This document shows positions 10,369 through 23,100 of a DNA stretch of 64,000 bases, in pieces. Numbering within the stretch: position 1 is the stretch's first letter; the number at the start of each line of letters is the position of its first letter. The stretch is taken from NCBI GenBank assembly GCA_029379385.1, contig CM055611.1:4526001-4590000 (forward strand), read 5' to 3'. The position numbers were made by a program, and so were the translations under genes. The notes beneath the pieces are model-generated. The model was not told where the DNA came from and did not search any database. It was given only the letters and a program-made list of their open reading frames with translations. This DNA is from Quillaja saponaria (taxonomy: Eukaryota > Streptophyta > Magnoliopsida > Fabales > Quillajaceae).

Positions 10369-13261
10369 CTAAGTGTAGGTTGGTAAGCTAAGTGACATGC
10401 TAAAGTAGCTAGCATGGAAGTAATGCAGCAAAATGTCCTTTAAACCTAGATTGTCACCTATCACCAGTTTGTCATTTCTCTTTAACTGGTTGTGCTCCCA
10501 AGTAAATATAAGGAATGCTCTGTTATGAAGTTGTTTGGCTTGAATTGTAGATTGTAGTTTAGGGTATATACTCCATGATTGAGCTATTTGGCTTAGTAAA
10601 TTAGAGATAATACCTCTGATAGCCATAAGAACCACTATTTCTACAATTACTGTGTTTGTGTTAGTAATTGTCCTAGAAAGAGCATCAATTGCTCAATTAG
10701 TAGAGCCATTTATGTATCTAACTTCATAGTCAAATCTTAACATTTTAGTCAACCATTCCTGTTCAGTAGGTGTTAAGATCTTATTCTCCAGTAAGGATTT
10801 CAGACTCTGGTGGCCATTTAATGATTAAATGCCTACCCAACAGGTATGAAGCCCACTTCCTTAATGCAAAGATGATTGCCAACATCTCTTTCTCATATGC
10901 AAACAATGATTTATATTTAAGGAATTTTACATCCCTTATAAAGGCAATTGGTTTGCCATTTTGATCTAGAACAACACCAATTCTAGTGTTTGAAGCATTT
11001 GTTTCTACATAGAATGTTGAGTGAAATCTGGCATAGCCAGAATAGGTGCCATGCCTGCTTCGGTATGTTGAATGCTGATTGGGTTTGTGGAGTCCAAAAG
11101 AATTTCTTCTTGCAAAAAAGTCTGTTAGTGGCTTTGTAGCACCCCCATAGCCCTTTATAAACCTCCTATAATACCTAATGAGTCCCAAAAATCATTTGAG
11201 TTCCCTGACAATTCTAGGAGGGGGTCAGTTCTTCATGCACTGTACTTTTCTCTCAGCAACAACCATACCATTATAAGAAAAGATATGACTTAGGTATTCC
11301 ACTTTTTTCCCTAAAAGAACATTTGCTCCTTTTATCCATTAGTTGGTTTTCCTTTAACAATTGAAAGGTGGTTTTTAGGTTTATCAAATGGTTATACCAA
11401 TATGACCTGTATAATAGGATGTCATCAAAGAATACCATAATAAATTTCCTCAAGTGTTGTCTAAACATCTCATTCATCAAACTTTGGAAGGTAGATGAAG
11501 CATTTATGAGTCCAAAAGGCATTACAAGAAACTCATAATGGCCATTGTGAGACCCGAAAGCTGTTTTGTGTATATCTACCTTATGCATTTTGATTTGGTG
11601 ATATCCCGACCTTAAGTGTAGCTTTGTAAAGTAAACAGTCCCATGTAACTAATCTAGGATTTCTTCTACCAATAGAATTGGGAATTTGTCCTTAATAGTT
11701 AGCTAATTGAGTTATCTGTAGTCCATATATAACCTCTAACTTTCATCCTTCGTCCTAATCATGATAATTAGAGAGGAAAATGAACTTGTGTTATTGTTGA
11801 TAACTCAAGTTTTCAACATCTCACTGATATGCCTTTCTATCTCTTCTTTCTATATAGTTGAGTATTTATGGGCCTGATTCTGATAACTTGTGTTTCATTT
11901 TTGAGATAAATCTTATGGTCATGAGGTCTGATTGGGAGTAACCCAATAAGTTCCCCAAAGAGGCATTGTACTCTTATAGCAGAAGGTCCAATTGTTGCAA
12001 CTGATGTCCATTTGGATTTTGTGGCACTGATACCTCAAACACTTGGTGTTCAGGTAATGGTCCACCATTGAAAGGGGATTTTGAACCAACACCAACTTGA
12101 GCCAGCATGACTTGGGCATGACTTGGGTATCTCCAATCAGTTTGGATAACTGCTTGCCTTCTATTAGAATTACTGGTTGCTCTTGTAAGGCATGCAAGGT
12201 GACTGTGTAGTTTCTTTTTCTGAAATTCTAATCTTTTTTTGTTATAATCCCAAAGAATTTTGTTATGTGCAGAGAACCATTGCATGCCTAAAACAATATC
12301 ACATCCTCCCAAAGGCATAATAATGAAATCATCTGTAAACTCTTCCCTTTATACTTTCCACTTTAGTCATTTACACTTAGTTTGAAAACAAAAGATATTG
12401 CCATTGGCCATAATTATTTCTAGTTTGCTTATGGGTTGTTGCTTGTATCCTAGCTTCTTGGTAGTGGCTAAGTTGATAAAGTTATGTGTGCTTTATGTGT
12501 CCAAAAGCATGATCTCCCTTTGTCTTAATGGATACATTAGCTTTATGGTTTTATAGTTTGAGGTGCCAAAGATAGCATAGAGGGACACCATAGAGTCATT
12601 CACCAAAATTCCCTTTCCTTTTGCAGTACAGTGATCCCCCTTGACAATTAATTCTTCAATCAAGTAAATAAGGTCAGTTTTAGTTCTTGTCCCTCATGTT
12701 TCCTCAATATCAAAGTCAATCATAATTTGAAACAATTGTGCCTGTTTCAAATTGTGCCCTGGTGAAATTTTTCATCACATTTATATCAGAGCCTCTTACT
12801 TCTTTTCTCATCCCATATTCTTTCTTTGTTAAACTCTTAATAAGGGTGGCTTTGGGTCTACTGTTTGTTTGAGTCTATCTGGGTTTGTTGGAGCAGACAT
12901 TTTGGGTTTGGGTAGGAAACTGTTTGGGTATTGGTAATAATGGAGGTGGTTTTGGGGTAGGTAGTAAGGATTAGCTTTTGTAGCAAGTTTGGTGTTTATT
13001 GTTTAGAGATTGGTAAACATTTTCCTAGAATTTAGCTATGTTCATGGTCTTAATGATTGTCTTTGATTCAAAACACCACACAACACTCCAATTCATGTTA
13101 AGTCCACTAAGAAATTGTTTTATGGTATGACTTTCAAGTAATGAAACTTGGTTAAGTAAGATCTCAAATTCAGATTGGTATTCCTGGACGCTTCCAGTTT
13201 GTGAGTTTAGACAATCTACCCAGAGGCTTTCTTCCTTCTTTTGTCCAAATTTCATAGTCAT
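10369..13261 (-). pseudogene. Ty3/gypsy gag-pol pseudogene
   Basis: Pieces in minus-strand order: gag at 13261-13025 (QTGSVQEYQSEFEILLNQV ... FLSGLNMN); protease at about 12510-11974, where the catalytic DSGSTHNF-type motif reads DT-stop-STHNF near 12500 and the later PLGGCDIVLGMQW is intact; reverse transcriptase at 11588-11271 with GHYEFLVMPFGL and the catalytic box as FFDDILL; RNase H at 11188-10781, where the usual ETDAS reads ETNAS, losing the catalytic Asp; integrase N-terminus at 10635-10369 (TWEHNQLKRNDKLVIG ... LLHYFHAS), ending before the core domain. The fragments lie in different frames. No functional polyprotein can be made. Confidence 0.9.
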
Positions 13262-13709
13262 ACCCTAATGTACCTTCCCCAATACACCATAATTCCAGTC
13301 ATTGAATACATATATACAATATGTCACTGTAGGGCCTTGCCTTCTAAATTGTTAGAAGCAAGCTTAACTTTGACAGGTTCAAGCGTATTATCCTCATCAA
13401 AAATTGTTTAATCTTATATATCCAATCAAAAAATCATTCATATTAAATTTAGGCAAATCATGCCGAGGCAACCTCGAAAACATATTATAGTCATCATTCA
13501 TATAGTTAGGAGTTCTATGTACCTTTCTTAGATGATTCTGAGTTGGATTCCACTTATCCACAATTGTGAGAAATCAATTCACGCATCTCCTGAAATCTAG
13601 CTAACAACTGAACTTCAATGTAGATCATTAATTTGATTCACCATTTTTGTGTTTGGATCGAGTTTTGCAAGTGTCTAATGGTTATTAGGAAGAAGACTCT
13701 GATACCATT

Positions 13710-13950
13710 TAATAGATTCAAATTTTCAATAGAGGATTTGAGAGGAATTTTAGACAGAACAAAGATAAGAGAAGAAAGAAAGTAAGAGAAGAATTCAAGA
13801 GAAGGAAATTCTTATTACAATCAAGATGAAGAATTTGAATGAAAAGTAAACCATATGAAGGCTTTTGGGTTAGAGAGTTTGTTATCCACATTGGATAACT
13901 GACCTGCCAGGTGTGAGATACTCATTTGTCACACAAACAACAAACTAACA
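13710..13950 (-). repeat. 5' LTR of the Ty3/gypsy element
   Basis: On the minus strand it starts TGTTAGTTTGTTGTTTG at 13950 and ends near CTATTAAA, directly before the primer-binding site. About 240 bp. It contains a CT-rich stretch before its end, as in many plant LTR leaders. Confidence 0.7.
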
Positions 13951-15318
13951 ATTAGAAACAAATAGAGTAATTACGAAGATAGCCCTCCCGGTGTGCTATT
14001 GCAATTATATCCCTCAAAACTATTTTTTTCCTATTAGTTGAATGATTGGTGGATTTTTTTTTATTGGGATCTATTAATTCTAATAGGTAAGATGTTTATG
14101 ATTCATTTTTTTTTTGTTTGGTTTCCAGGAAAGTGAAGGAAAAGAAAAAATAAAATCTACTTTTTAATTATTTAAAAAAAATATATTTTTGAAGCATTAA
14201 AAGTTAATGTGTTCTTTAATTTTTATATTTTTGAAAATTCAACTTTGTATGTCATACTCATGTAATTTTTTATTCTCTTTTCATATTACTTCTGACAAAA
14301 ATAATTTAGAATAGAGTGTGACTGTAAAAACCTAGTTAAATTAATTTTATAATTAAAGAGATTCAATTGTAATAAAAAAAATTAAGAATTAAAATAAATT
14401 TTGACTTAAATTATGGGACAAAAATATAAGTTAGCTAAATATTACTAACATTTTTACATTACGTATACATAATACATGTACATCTAAATTACTTTAAAAG
14501 TTAGAAAACTTTTAGACTTGTTTAGCACATCGTATAGATATAATAGAATAATATAAGACTATCAAGTTAGTTCTTATACAATGTTTAATAGTAACATGAT
14601 ATTATAGACTTATATTGTTGATCCCCTCTTATACTATGTTGACAATACAAAGCTATATAGTGGGCAAGGAAGAATAAGATAATAGTATGATCAACGATTA
14701 GTTAGATATTCAAATGAATAAGGCTCTAATGAAATAGTTCATATAATTAACCGGTTAAAACCTTTTACGTTTCTGTAAAAGGTCTGAAGGAATCGATTTA
14801 TCCTTAGGATACATGCTAGTTTCCACTTTGTTTGATCGTCAATGGATGATTATCCTTGAAGCAAAAACTCCTTTGCTTCAAGGTTAGGATCATGACTAAT
14901 GGAGGAGAATGTCAAGATGTATACTTAAATTAAAACACTTTTAATATAACTTTGGTTTTACTAAACCAACAAACTTGCATTTATAGCTCAAATTAACATC
15001 TAGCAATATATCATTACCACCTAATACAAACAAAAATTAAAATCATTGAACAAACCTTTCAGTGCTCGGTTACTGTGTAAATTAATCATTTCATCAATCA
15101 TATCCTGAGTTAGACATTAGGTATAGATTTAAGTGTCAACCATATATTTGTCTAAATCCATTATTACTTGAAACTAAGTTTACGTTTTGTTCCTTAAAGA
15201 GATTAAAGAAAACATTTTTCTTAACCTCTTTCACCTTGCAAAGATTTCTGGAACAAGATATACTTATAGGCCATGGGATATTCGTCCTTTTTATTGAGGA
15301 TGATGAATTACAAATAAA
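13951..15318. other. AT-rich spacer with a hairpin cluster; no gene seen
   Basis: No protein-like frame is visible on either strand. The only structure found is the palindrome and hairpin cluster at 14747-14883. Confidence 0.5.
14747..14883. other. Cluster of four palindromes/hairpins
   Basis: A perfect 12-bp palindrome TTAACCGGTTAA lies at 14747-14758. An 8-bp stem CCTTTTAC/GTAAAAGG with a 6-nt loop follows at 14761-14782. A short palindrome ATCCTTAGGAT lies at 14800-14810. A perfect 12-bp stem CCTTGAAGCAAA/TTTGCTTCAAGG with a 6-nt loop is at 14854-14883. Function is unknown; these could be part of a retroelement leader. Confidence 0.7.
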
Positions 15319-15357
15319 ATGTCATTACCTCTGACCATTGATTGCCTCTTGGACACT

Positions 15358-15585
15358 AATACTATGCCTAAGCCTAAATCTAAGGGTAATCCTAATCTTA
15401 ATCTTAACCTCAACCCCAATCATAATCCTAACCCTAACTCTAACTCTAAACCTAAACCTAACCCAAATTATAATTCTAAATTTAACCCTAATTTTAATCC
15501 TAACTCTATCCTTAATCCTAACTTTAATTCTAACCCTAATCCTAATTCAAATTCTAGTTCTAATCCTAATTTTATTAAAATTTAT
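15358..15585 (+). repeat. Degenerate hexamer array, CCTAAY type (telomere-like)
   Basis: More than 30 six-base units resemble CCTAAC, CCTAAT or TCTAAC. Because the period is a multiple of three, two overlapping frames stay open and give Asn-Pro and Leu-Ile/Thr dipeptide runs (15319-15603 and 15338-15610). These are artefacts of the repeat. The unit corresponds to the six-base TTAGGG complement rather than plant TTTAGGG. Confidence 0.85.
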
Positions 15586-15603
15586 TTTTACTGTTGTAAA
15601 TAA

Positions 15604-16740
15604 AAATTAAGAGAATTCTACTTAGTAAAATTACTTAGGAATTCTAGAGGAATCAAATCCATGAATGACAAGCCAATTAATCTCTAAATATATTGAAATA
15701 TTGACAAAGTAAACATAATTAGGATTTTTTTTTGTGTTACTTGATGAACGGCTTAATTGAATTGCATTTAATAAAAGAGAAAGAACAATAATCAAATTCT
15801 TTAAGTGTGAAAGTTTTTTTGTTTTTTGTCTTAACTATAGAAAAGGGAATGTAAAAGGATAAATGAAGGTAATAAACCTCAAGATCAACCTTCTTAGAAT
15901 TTCTTATGAATGACAAGACTCAAATAATATTTTTATTCTAAGATAAACTCATAAATAACTATTTTATTATAAGTTTATGTGTAGATTTGAATAATAAAAC
16001 GAAAGTATATTTATGGGTTTTGAACAAATTTAAGAGATGCTTTCACTTTCTTTTTAATGGCCATGAGATGATAGATGTCTTTCATTGTTTTAGAAAATGA
16101 GAGTGACTACATGGGACCAATAAGCAACCTTAGCAAATCGTTATCGAAGCAAACTTGAGAATGAAAGAGGACTTCTTAGTTAATTGATGGACAACATAAT
16201 TACATCACAACTCTTAAAAAATGAATATGAGACAACTCCCGACGTGCCAAATAACTAGAGACTAGCTCACAAATATATTCAATAATATCACATCATTATT
16301 ACCTCTATTCTACCAATAATGAACTCAATCAATCACTAACAATTGATTATACTATTTCTTATAAAAATAAAATAAAATTGATTATCTAAATACTACAACT
16401 AAAACCAGAAAAAAAGTGAGCAGAAAAAAACAAAAAACCAAACCGCAAATTACATTGATGTTTTTTTCTTCCTCAAAAGATTATTTTTTATCCACTAGTT
16501 TGCATTTTGGTTTATTTATGACTGAATTTGCAAGATTCCTTTGTACTTTTGTTAATTGGGCAAGTATAAAAACTTTATTATTGGACAGACTTGATGATTT
16601 CTTATTTCTTTTTGTTTAAAGAAAAGAAAGGGGAGACCAAATAAAATGGCAGGTCAATGCAAATGTTTCCACAAAAGCAGACAAACAAAGCCCAAGCAAG
16701 CAACAAAACAGAGAATGTTATGGTTTTTAACAGAGAAGAA
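15604..16740. other. Spacer upstream of RIN4; no gene seen
   Basis: AT-rich, with no protein-like frame longer than about 67 codons and none that I recognise. Confidence 0.5.
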
Positions 16741-17139
16741 TCTACTTATTCCACGTCATTATTCTGCATTTTAGTACGGAGTCAGGAAATTATGAGGCTC
16801 TGGAAGAAGGAAAATTATATCTGAGAAGAGTAATTCCTGTAACAAAGACTGGGTGAGGAGACATTTGAAGTATAGAAGAAGAAAACAGAGAATTTACAGA
16901 GAGGAAAGAGAGAGGAGGGGGAAGAGAAGGGTCAAACATTACCGGTGGCTCCGGTCAATGGTTGATAAACCCCTTTCTCTACAACTCTTGGTTTCTCTCT
17001 CTTGCTGGGTCTTTGAGTTCTGTTGAGGAGCTTGGAATTCTCTGCAATTTTTGTGGTGGGTGTGATCCAAGAAGTTGAATCTACTTGAAGTACTCTTTCT
17101 CTGACATTTCTATTTCATCCCAGACTTTGTTAGAGAGAA
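16741..17139 (+). promoter_or_regulatory. Probable RIN4 promoter and 5' leader
   Basis: The stretch becomes purine-rich (GAGAGGAAAGAGAGAGGAGG near 16899) and then CT-rich up to the ATG, as in plant leaders. An ACGTCA (as-1/TGA-type core) lies at 16753-16758. Two GGTCAA motifs (reverse of the W-box core TTGACC) lie near 16930 and 16953. Such motifs are common in immune-gene promoters but short enough to occur by chance. No clear TATA box was placed. Confidence 0.4.
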
Positions 17140-20100
17140 ATGGCGGTAAGTAATCTTTCATTTGTGATTTTTGGGTAGTTCTGTTTTAGTTGGATTAAGC
17201 TTTCTATATGTTAAATCAATGCGAAAAATCAAATCAATGTCTCTGATAATGCTCTAGTATTTTGCTTAGTTGAATGGAATTGTTTCCATTATTTCCTTTT
17301 TCTTATTGTGGTTATCTTGAAGCTCTGTGATAGGACTCGCAATTTTTTGTTGAGTTTTTTCCTTGTAGACGCTTTCTTGGTTAATATTGGCAACTGGGTT
17401 TTCATGTATGATGTGAAATTACTACTTTTGATAAGTATTGTGGATCTGGGCTTGTTTTGTTAATTAGTGTATAAATATGATGAATATGCCGTGTAGTTCT
17501 ATGCAAAATAGCATAAGAGAAAGAGGATGAATTTCTTGATTCATGCTTTTAGTGGAATTAAAATACTTTGGAAGTACAAGATATTAGTTTATATGTTTCA
17601 TGTGTATGCTTTTGTCGAGTCTTTGAGTTATCAAAGTGGTAGCTTAGTTATGAACCAAAAAGAAAAGAGTAAGCAAAAAAAAAAGGGGTAGTTTAACTCT
17701 CGTTTTAAGCTCTCATGTTGATTAATCAATTGCAATTCCGATGTGATATGGAAAGTCAGCCGAAAATGTTAACACTAGTAATATAACCACATGGGGGAGT
17801 AAACCATAGAGCATGATAGCTGTAAGTTGTGTTGTTGAAGGATTTTGTTGAGCATAAAAGTATCATACGTGTCTCTTAATTTCTATTTTTTTAAAGGAGT
17901 CCATGTTATTCGGTAAGATGATAACTATCTTTGCCTATTTAATTAAACTATCTTGTGAGTTCCTGAGATTCGGTTATTTAGCTTTCAATGTTTTCCATAT
18001 TCAAATGGAGAAAAAGTATACTCTAGATTATCAGCATTTTCTAACATCCGAAGATGTAGACTTGTTGAGCGGGGTGTCTGACATAGCCACTTTAGTGAAC
18101 TGAAAATAAAGATGCTTCTATTGACATTATTCTTTCCCTCAATAGAATCAAATTATTCTTTGTGTCATCACTATCTTAAAAAGCTTGAGATGAGTTAAGA
18201 AAATTCGTAAAAGATTATTACTTGATCTTGTTGCTTGGGTAAACTTATGATGGTTAGGTTAAGTTATTGGGAAGATATGAATGATTGAATTTAAGTCTTG
18301 GAAGGATGAGTTCACCTCCAAGACTATTTGTTTGATGATTTGAACATTAGAACTTGATCTTGTTATTTAAAGAATGCATCTTACGTTTTTTTTTTTTTTT
18401 TTTTTTTTTTTTCCTGAAACCTCAACAAAGAGATAAATCAGAACACTAGGTAATTCATTCCTTATTCTAATATTGCATAAGAATAAGCCCCTTCTAGTAG
18501 GTTTTCTGAGTTCTGGAACAAATCATACTATTCTATTGCTTGTTAATACTTACAACCTGGAAAGCTAACAGTTATCTTGACCAAACACAAAAGCTTAAGC
18601 CATTAGGTGTAGGGCCAATCCATGAATGTAAGTTTCTTACTTTCCCCACTTCTTTCTTACCTTATTCTCAACAATCTTCTCCTCACATGTTAATCCATCA
18701 TCCACATCAGATCCTAAATCTTCTTTGATTTAGGTTTCTCTATATTATTATAGGTTCTTCATCAATCTTGGTGTCTTATACTTTAATGACATGCCTTTTC
18801 CATTGAAATCTTATTTGCAACACACCTGTTTCTGCTCCATCAGGAGACATCCATGTCAAGATTCACAAAATACACTTTATCCACATTCTTTTAATGCCAA
18901 AAAGACATTTCAAATAGATCTCTCGAGGAGTTACTCATGCTGTAGTGGCCCTGAGTCCACATGGGTTCCAGTAGTAGGTAGGTTGGCTTGATTCCATTTA
19001 GTCATGATCTTGGTAGTACATTAGACTATGTGGGACTCAAACTCAAACCAATACCGCTGTCACAAATTCAATCCCACTCTTAGGGTGTTTAACTAACCAG
19101 CTTCTATGATTAGCAGCACCTGTGCTTTAGCCCATGTATAATGTTCCAACCCATCGGCTCTAACACCAATTGCACGTGAGTGGAACACAAAACAGAAAAA
19201 AACATGATACAAACCTCAAGAAAGGCATATTACTGAAATAACTTTAAGAAATGGTTTCCAAGTTTCAAACTGATGGCCTTCTAGACAACTATACTCTATT
19301 TTCATGTTAGGGTTTTCAGGAATGTGAAAGAGTTAAAGAGTAGTGATAGATTAGGTCTTCTCCTCTTCTTATATACTTAATGTGAACTAAATATTTCCCT
19401 TAGTTATGAACCGGTCCTAAGATATAACTAATTTACTATGTTTCTTAATGCTCTACTTTATGCTTTTGTGGACTGCATGTAATGATATCAAAGGAAGGGA
19501 AACTAGCGATGGTTTGAAACATGAAACCTCACATACAGCAAGGATTTTCTCACTTCATGATTTACATTTTCTTTTTCTTTCATATCACGAGGTATATAGC
19601 ATCTCACCTCATAATACCTATAGGTGAAGTTTTTTTCTTCTTTGGATTCTTTTCAAGCATTGAAGTCATATGTGTGATCTTTCTGGAGGATGGAGTTACA
19701 GTGATCCGGTATCCTATTCCCATCCTGGTCTTGAAAAAGGATAAGTTGACGGCTATTGCTTAGGTGAAATATTCAAAGGGCCTGAGTATCAAACTTGATA
19801 CCAAGCTGCCACTTACCTGAACAATAGATGTTCCTAATTATAAAAGGGAATACAACAATACTCCAAGATCTTTTAGTGCCCAATAAATACATTATAAGAG
19901 CATTTCAAGCTGTGGCATGGTGCATTTCCTAAAGCAAACCAAATTTTGAAATGCATTATGCGTCCCATATGAGGAAGAGTAGAAATATTATAATCAACTA
20001 TTACCTTGTTTAGTGACTTTCTTCATAGATTTTAACTTTTGATTTTTGGAAATTTTAAGTGAACTGTCTTTGTTAAGGAATTCCTAGAGTTATGAATAAT

Positions 20101-23100
20101 GGACCAACAGCATGTTAAATTGTTAATGCTAGATTGGGAATAAGAAGTTTAATTTAAGTTCCCCTTAAGTTTGCATGAATATATATTGCAGTTGTATTCA
20201 ACTAATGTTGGGTGGCACTTAGCTGCTAATTTCACTAATAAGATGATTAAAGTAGAAGTGAGAATAATACAATGTTAGAAATGATACGAGAAGTGAGTAA
20301 ATATTGCTTTAGATTGAGGTAAATGGGGAGAATAATACTTGTTCTGGATCAAAAGTTGTAAGCAAGGATTTGTGTTGTCTACCCAAGCAGTTGAATTGAA
20401 TCAGATTTATGATTCATTTAGCAATATCATGAGGGAGATTTCATAATTAATGATGAAACCACCTACTTATTATTTGATCAAAGCGTAGTGTATGTGCTTT
20501 TACTGTGGTTTATTCAAATTTCCAGAATTGATATTCAAGAACTATTCTAGAGGTTTCTTTACAGAGGCTGTTGTTCCTGTGCAAAATAACAAAATGTCTT
20601 TTTTTGTAATTTTACCAAATCATCCCTCTTTGATGAAGTAAGATAGTTAATTAGTAATGTTTTTCTTCTGAATATTAGTTAGATAATGGAATCTTTGAAC
20701 AATTAGAATATAATGTATTAGTATTAAGAACCAAGGATCTTATCTAGCCGTAAGAGAAAAAAAGTATAAAGGTCTTCTACATTTGTATCTATCAACTGGA
20801 AAATGCACAGTTCATCGTTTTATCTGCTTATCTCTGCAAGTTTACCAAACAATTTTTTTTGTTGCTTGTCCATAATAACCTTTATGAAGGAATATATCTA
20901 AAATGGCCATAGTTGATGTTATTCCTGATGTTTTATTCTACTCTTCATGGCATCTAAATATGTTTCAGCATGCATATTTTCCAAAAAGTGAATTTAACTA
21001 ATTGCTCTTAATTTTGTCAGTGTGATACTTATAAAATTGTAAGAAGATCAGTTGAAAAAAAACTAAATGTTAAAAAAATTATACAATCAATCGATGCTGT
21101 AGACTTCTCACCTAAATCTGTCAGACATCCTGATGTGAGTTTCTTGGCTATATTTTCTTTACATTGAATTTTTATCATGTATTCTATATAGGAGTTAAAT
21201 ATTACATTCTACTCCATGTTCAACTAAGCGTATACTAATAAATGAAATTTCTGTTCATTCTTTTGGTATAGTGTGCTTGGTCTTCTGTGATTTCTTGGTG
21301 CTCCTTTTATATTCTTTCCTTAGTTAATAGAGCATCAGATGTGGCCCTATTGACTACTCACCTTCGTTAAATCTTATGGTACTTTGTTAGTATTGGAAAG
21401 TTATCCACAAGTTCTTGATTCAATTTGCAGCAATATCCTTTTCATTGTTTGAGTGAGTTCTGTTACTTCTGAGAACCAGCATCATATCAATATACTGCCA
21501 ACAATGTTATATTATGTACAGATGCTACCAACACCATCATTTTCCATGTCCTAATCAATTTTCTAACACCTGCATTGTTAGAATTAAATATCATTGATAT
21601 TTTATAAATGAGAGCAGATAATAATTTTATCTTTTACTGCTTCATGGTTGCAATTCTAATTTGTGAGTGGCATTTGTTGGCACTTGAAAATTGTATTTCC
21701 GATCTCCTTATTGTTACTTTTTTGGTAGATTTAACAAACAATTGTAACTGTGACAGCAACGTTCACATGTTCCGAAGTTTGGCAATTGGGAAAGTGAAGA
21801 GAATGTTCCTTATACTGCCTATTTTGATAAGGCCCGTAAAGGTCGACCTGGCACAAAGATGGTAAATCCAAACGATCCCCAGGAGAACTCTGATTTATTT
21901 CCTGATAATCCAGCTCCAGCTCCCCCTTCAAAAGTCGGACCTGGTTCACAGGAGTCAGTTGGAAAGGGATCAGTAAGATCAACACATGAGCGACACAAGA
22001 GCAGGGAAGATGGTGATCTCAAGCATTTCATTGACTCTCCTGCACATCATGACAGTGTGGGAAGTAGAATTGCCAGTGAATCACCACATCATCGTCCTGG
22101 AAGCCGTGGTGTACTTCCAGCTGACACTCACAGAAGACCTGCTAGACAAAGTGCAGGGTCCGAGTACAGCATTGAACGTTCACCTCTGCATCGCCACGCA
22201 AGAGCCACAGGAAATAGCGGGGCACCTTCTCCCTCAAGGGAAGGAAAGGCTTCCTATGAAAGTAGCCATGGTACTCCAGGAAGATCTCGACTTCGACCAC
22301 GTGCCGATGAATCTGTAAGTTTCTTTCTCATGTTACTATCGCTTTATTGGCATAAACAGCATAAAGAAAGAAGTAAATAGTATGCAGGCTAAACATCAAC
22401 CCTAATGGGAGTGAGTGGGTCTTTAAATTTATCTAACCACCTTAAAAATCTGGAATTGTTCTTAACTTGTATGGAAGTTGTTAATTAGTAGTGTATCAAT
22501 ATTGATAAAATTCAAGACCATCATGCATTTGTTATTTTCCAATAAGAACCATATCCTATCTCGTGTGGGGTGTATCATGGAAATAAGATGAACCTTCTAG
22601 CCTTTGTGATGCAGGACCAATTGATAATTTAATCAAAACAGACAATCTGGAGGTACAATGTTTTAATTCATCAAAAGCTGTCTAACACAGTAGCACCAGG
22701 GATCTTTATATAGACTCTCAGAAAACCCTAATGGCATAAATGTAAATTTAGAATTCTAATAAGGATAAGAAACCACTACAATATTAAAAAAAAAAAAAAA
22801 AAGTAACAAAAAGACATAGCAACCCTAATACTTAAATCTATGTTTTAGATAGAACTTGCTAAAAAGTTTGATTCATGGTCCTCCATCATTCTCCTCCGGT
22901 AGAAAAGAATGCTACTTGGGAGAATGTTGATGCAAATACAATTCCAATAGATCTGGTGCCAAAGAAGCTAAGTCCTTCTCTATAATCCACGAAATATCAT
23001 AAGATGGTCAGTTTCGCCATTGAGCACAAAACACTGATAACCCCTATTGCAAGAGCCAACATATTCATCACAAAGTATGGCCTCAATCTCCTCTCTCTGG

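Larger units (their letters stand above)
10365..13950 (-). mobile_element. Decayed Ty3/gypsy retrotransposon, 3'-truncated
   Basis: On the minus strand the order is LTR (13950-13710), primer-binding site TGGTATCAGAGTC (13707-13695), gag, protease, reverse transcriptase, RNase H, then the zinc-finger start of integrase, where the element stops next to the TRIM. This Gag-PR-RT-RH-IN order is that of Ty3/gypsy. No second LTR copy is present in the window, so the 3' end is lost. Stops and frameshifts are frequent. Confidence 0.9.

Noticed and set aside
15319..15610. Two overlapping open frames encoding Asn/Pro-rich and Leu/Ile-rich proteins
   Set aside because: They are produced by the six-base repeat, which leaves frames open; there is no gene-like context.
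19156..19172. Complete LTR element in RIN4 intron 1, suggested by a primer-site-like motif
   Set aside because: No LTR pair, polypurine tract or coding remnant found; kept only as a low-confidence motif.
21859..22380. Single-exon 173-codon gene within RIN4
   Set aside because: It is the RIN4 exon 2 frame read through the GTAAGT donor at 22315 into the intron.
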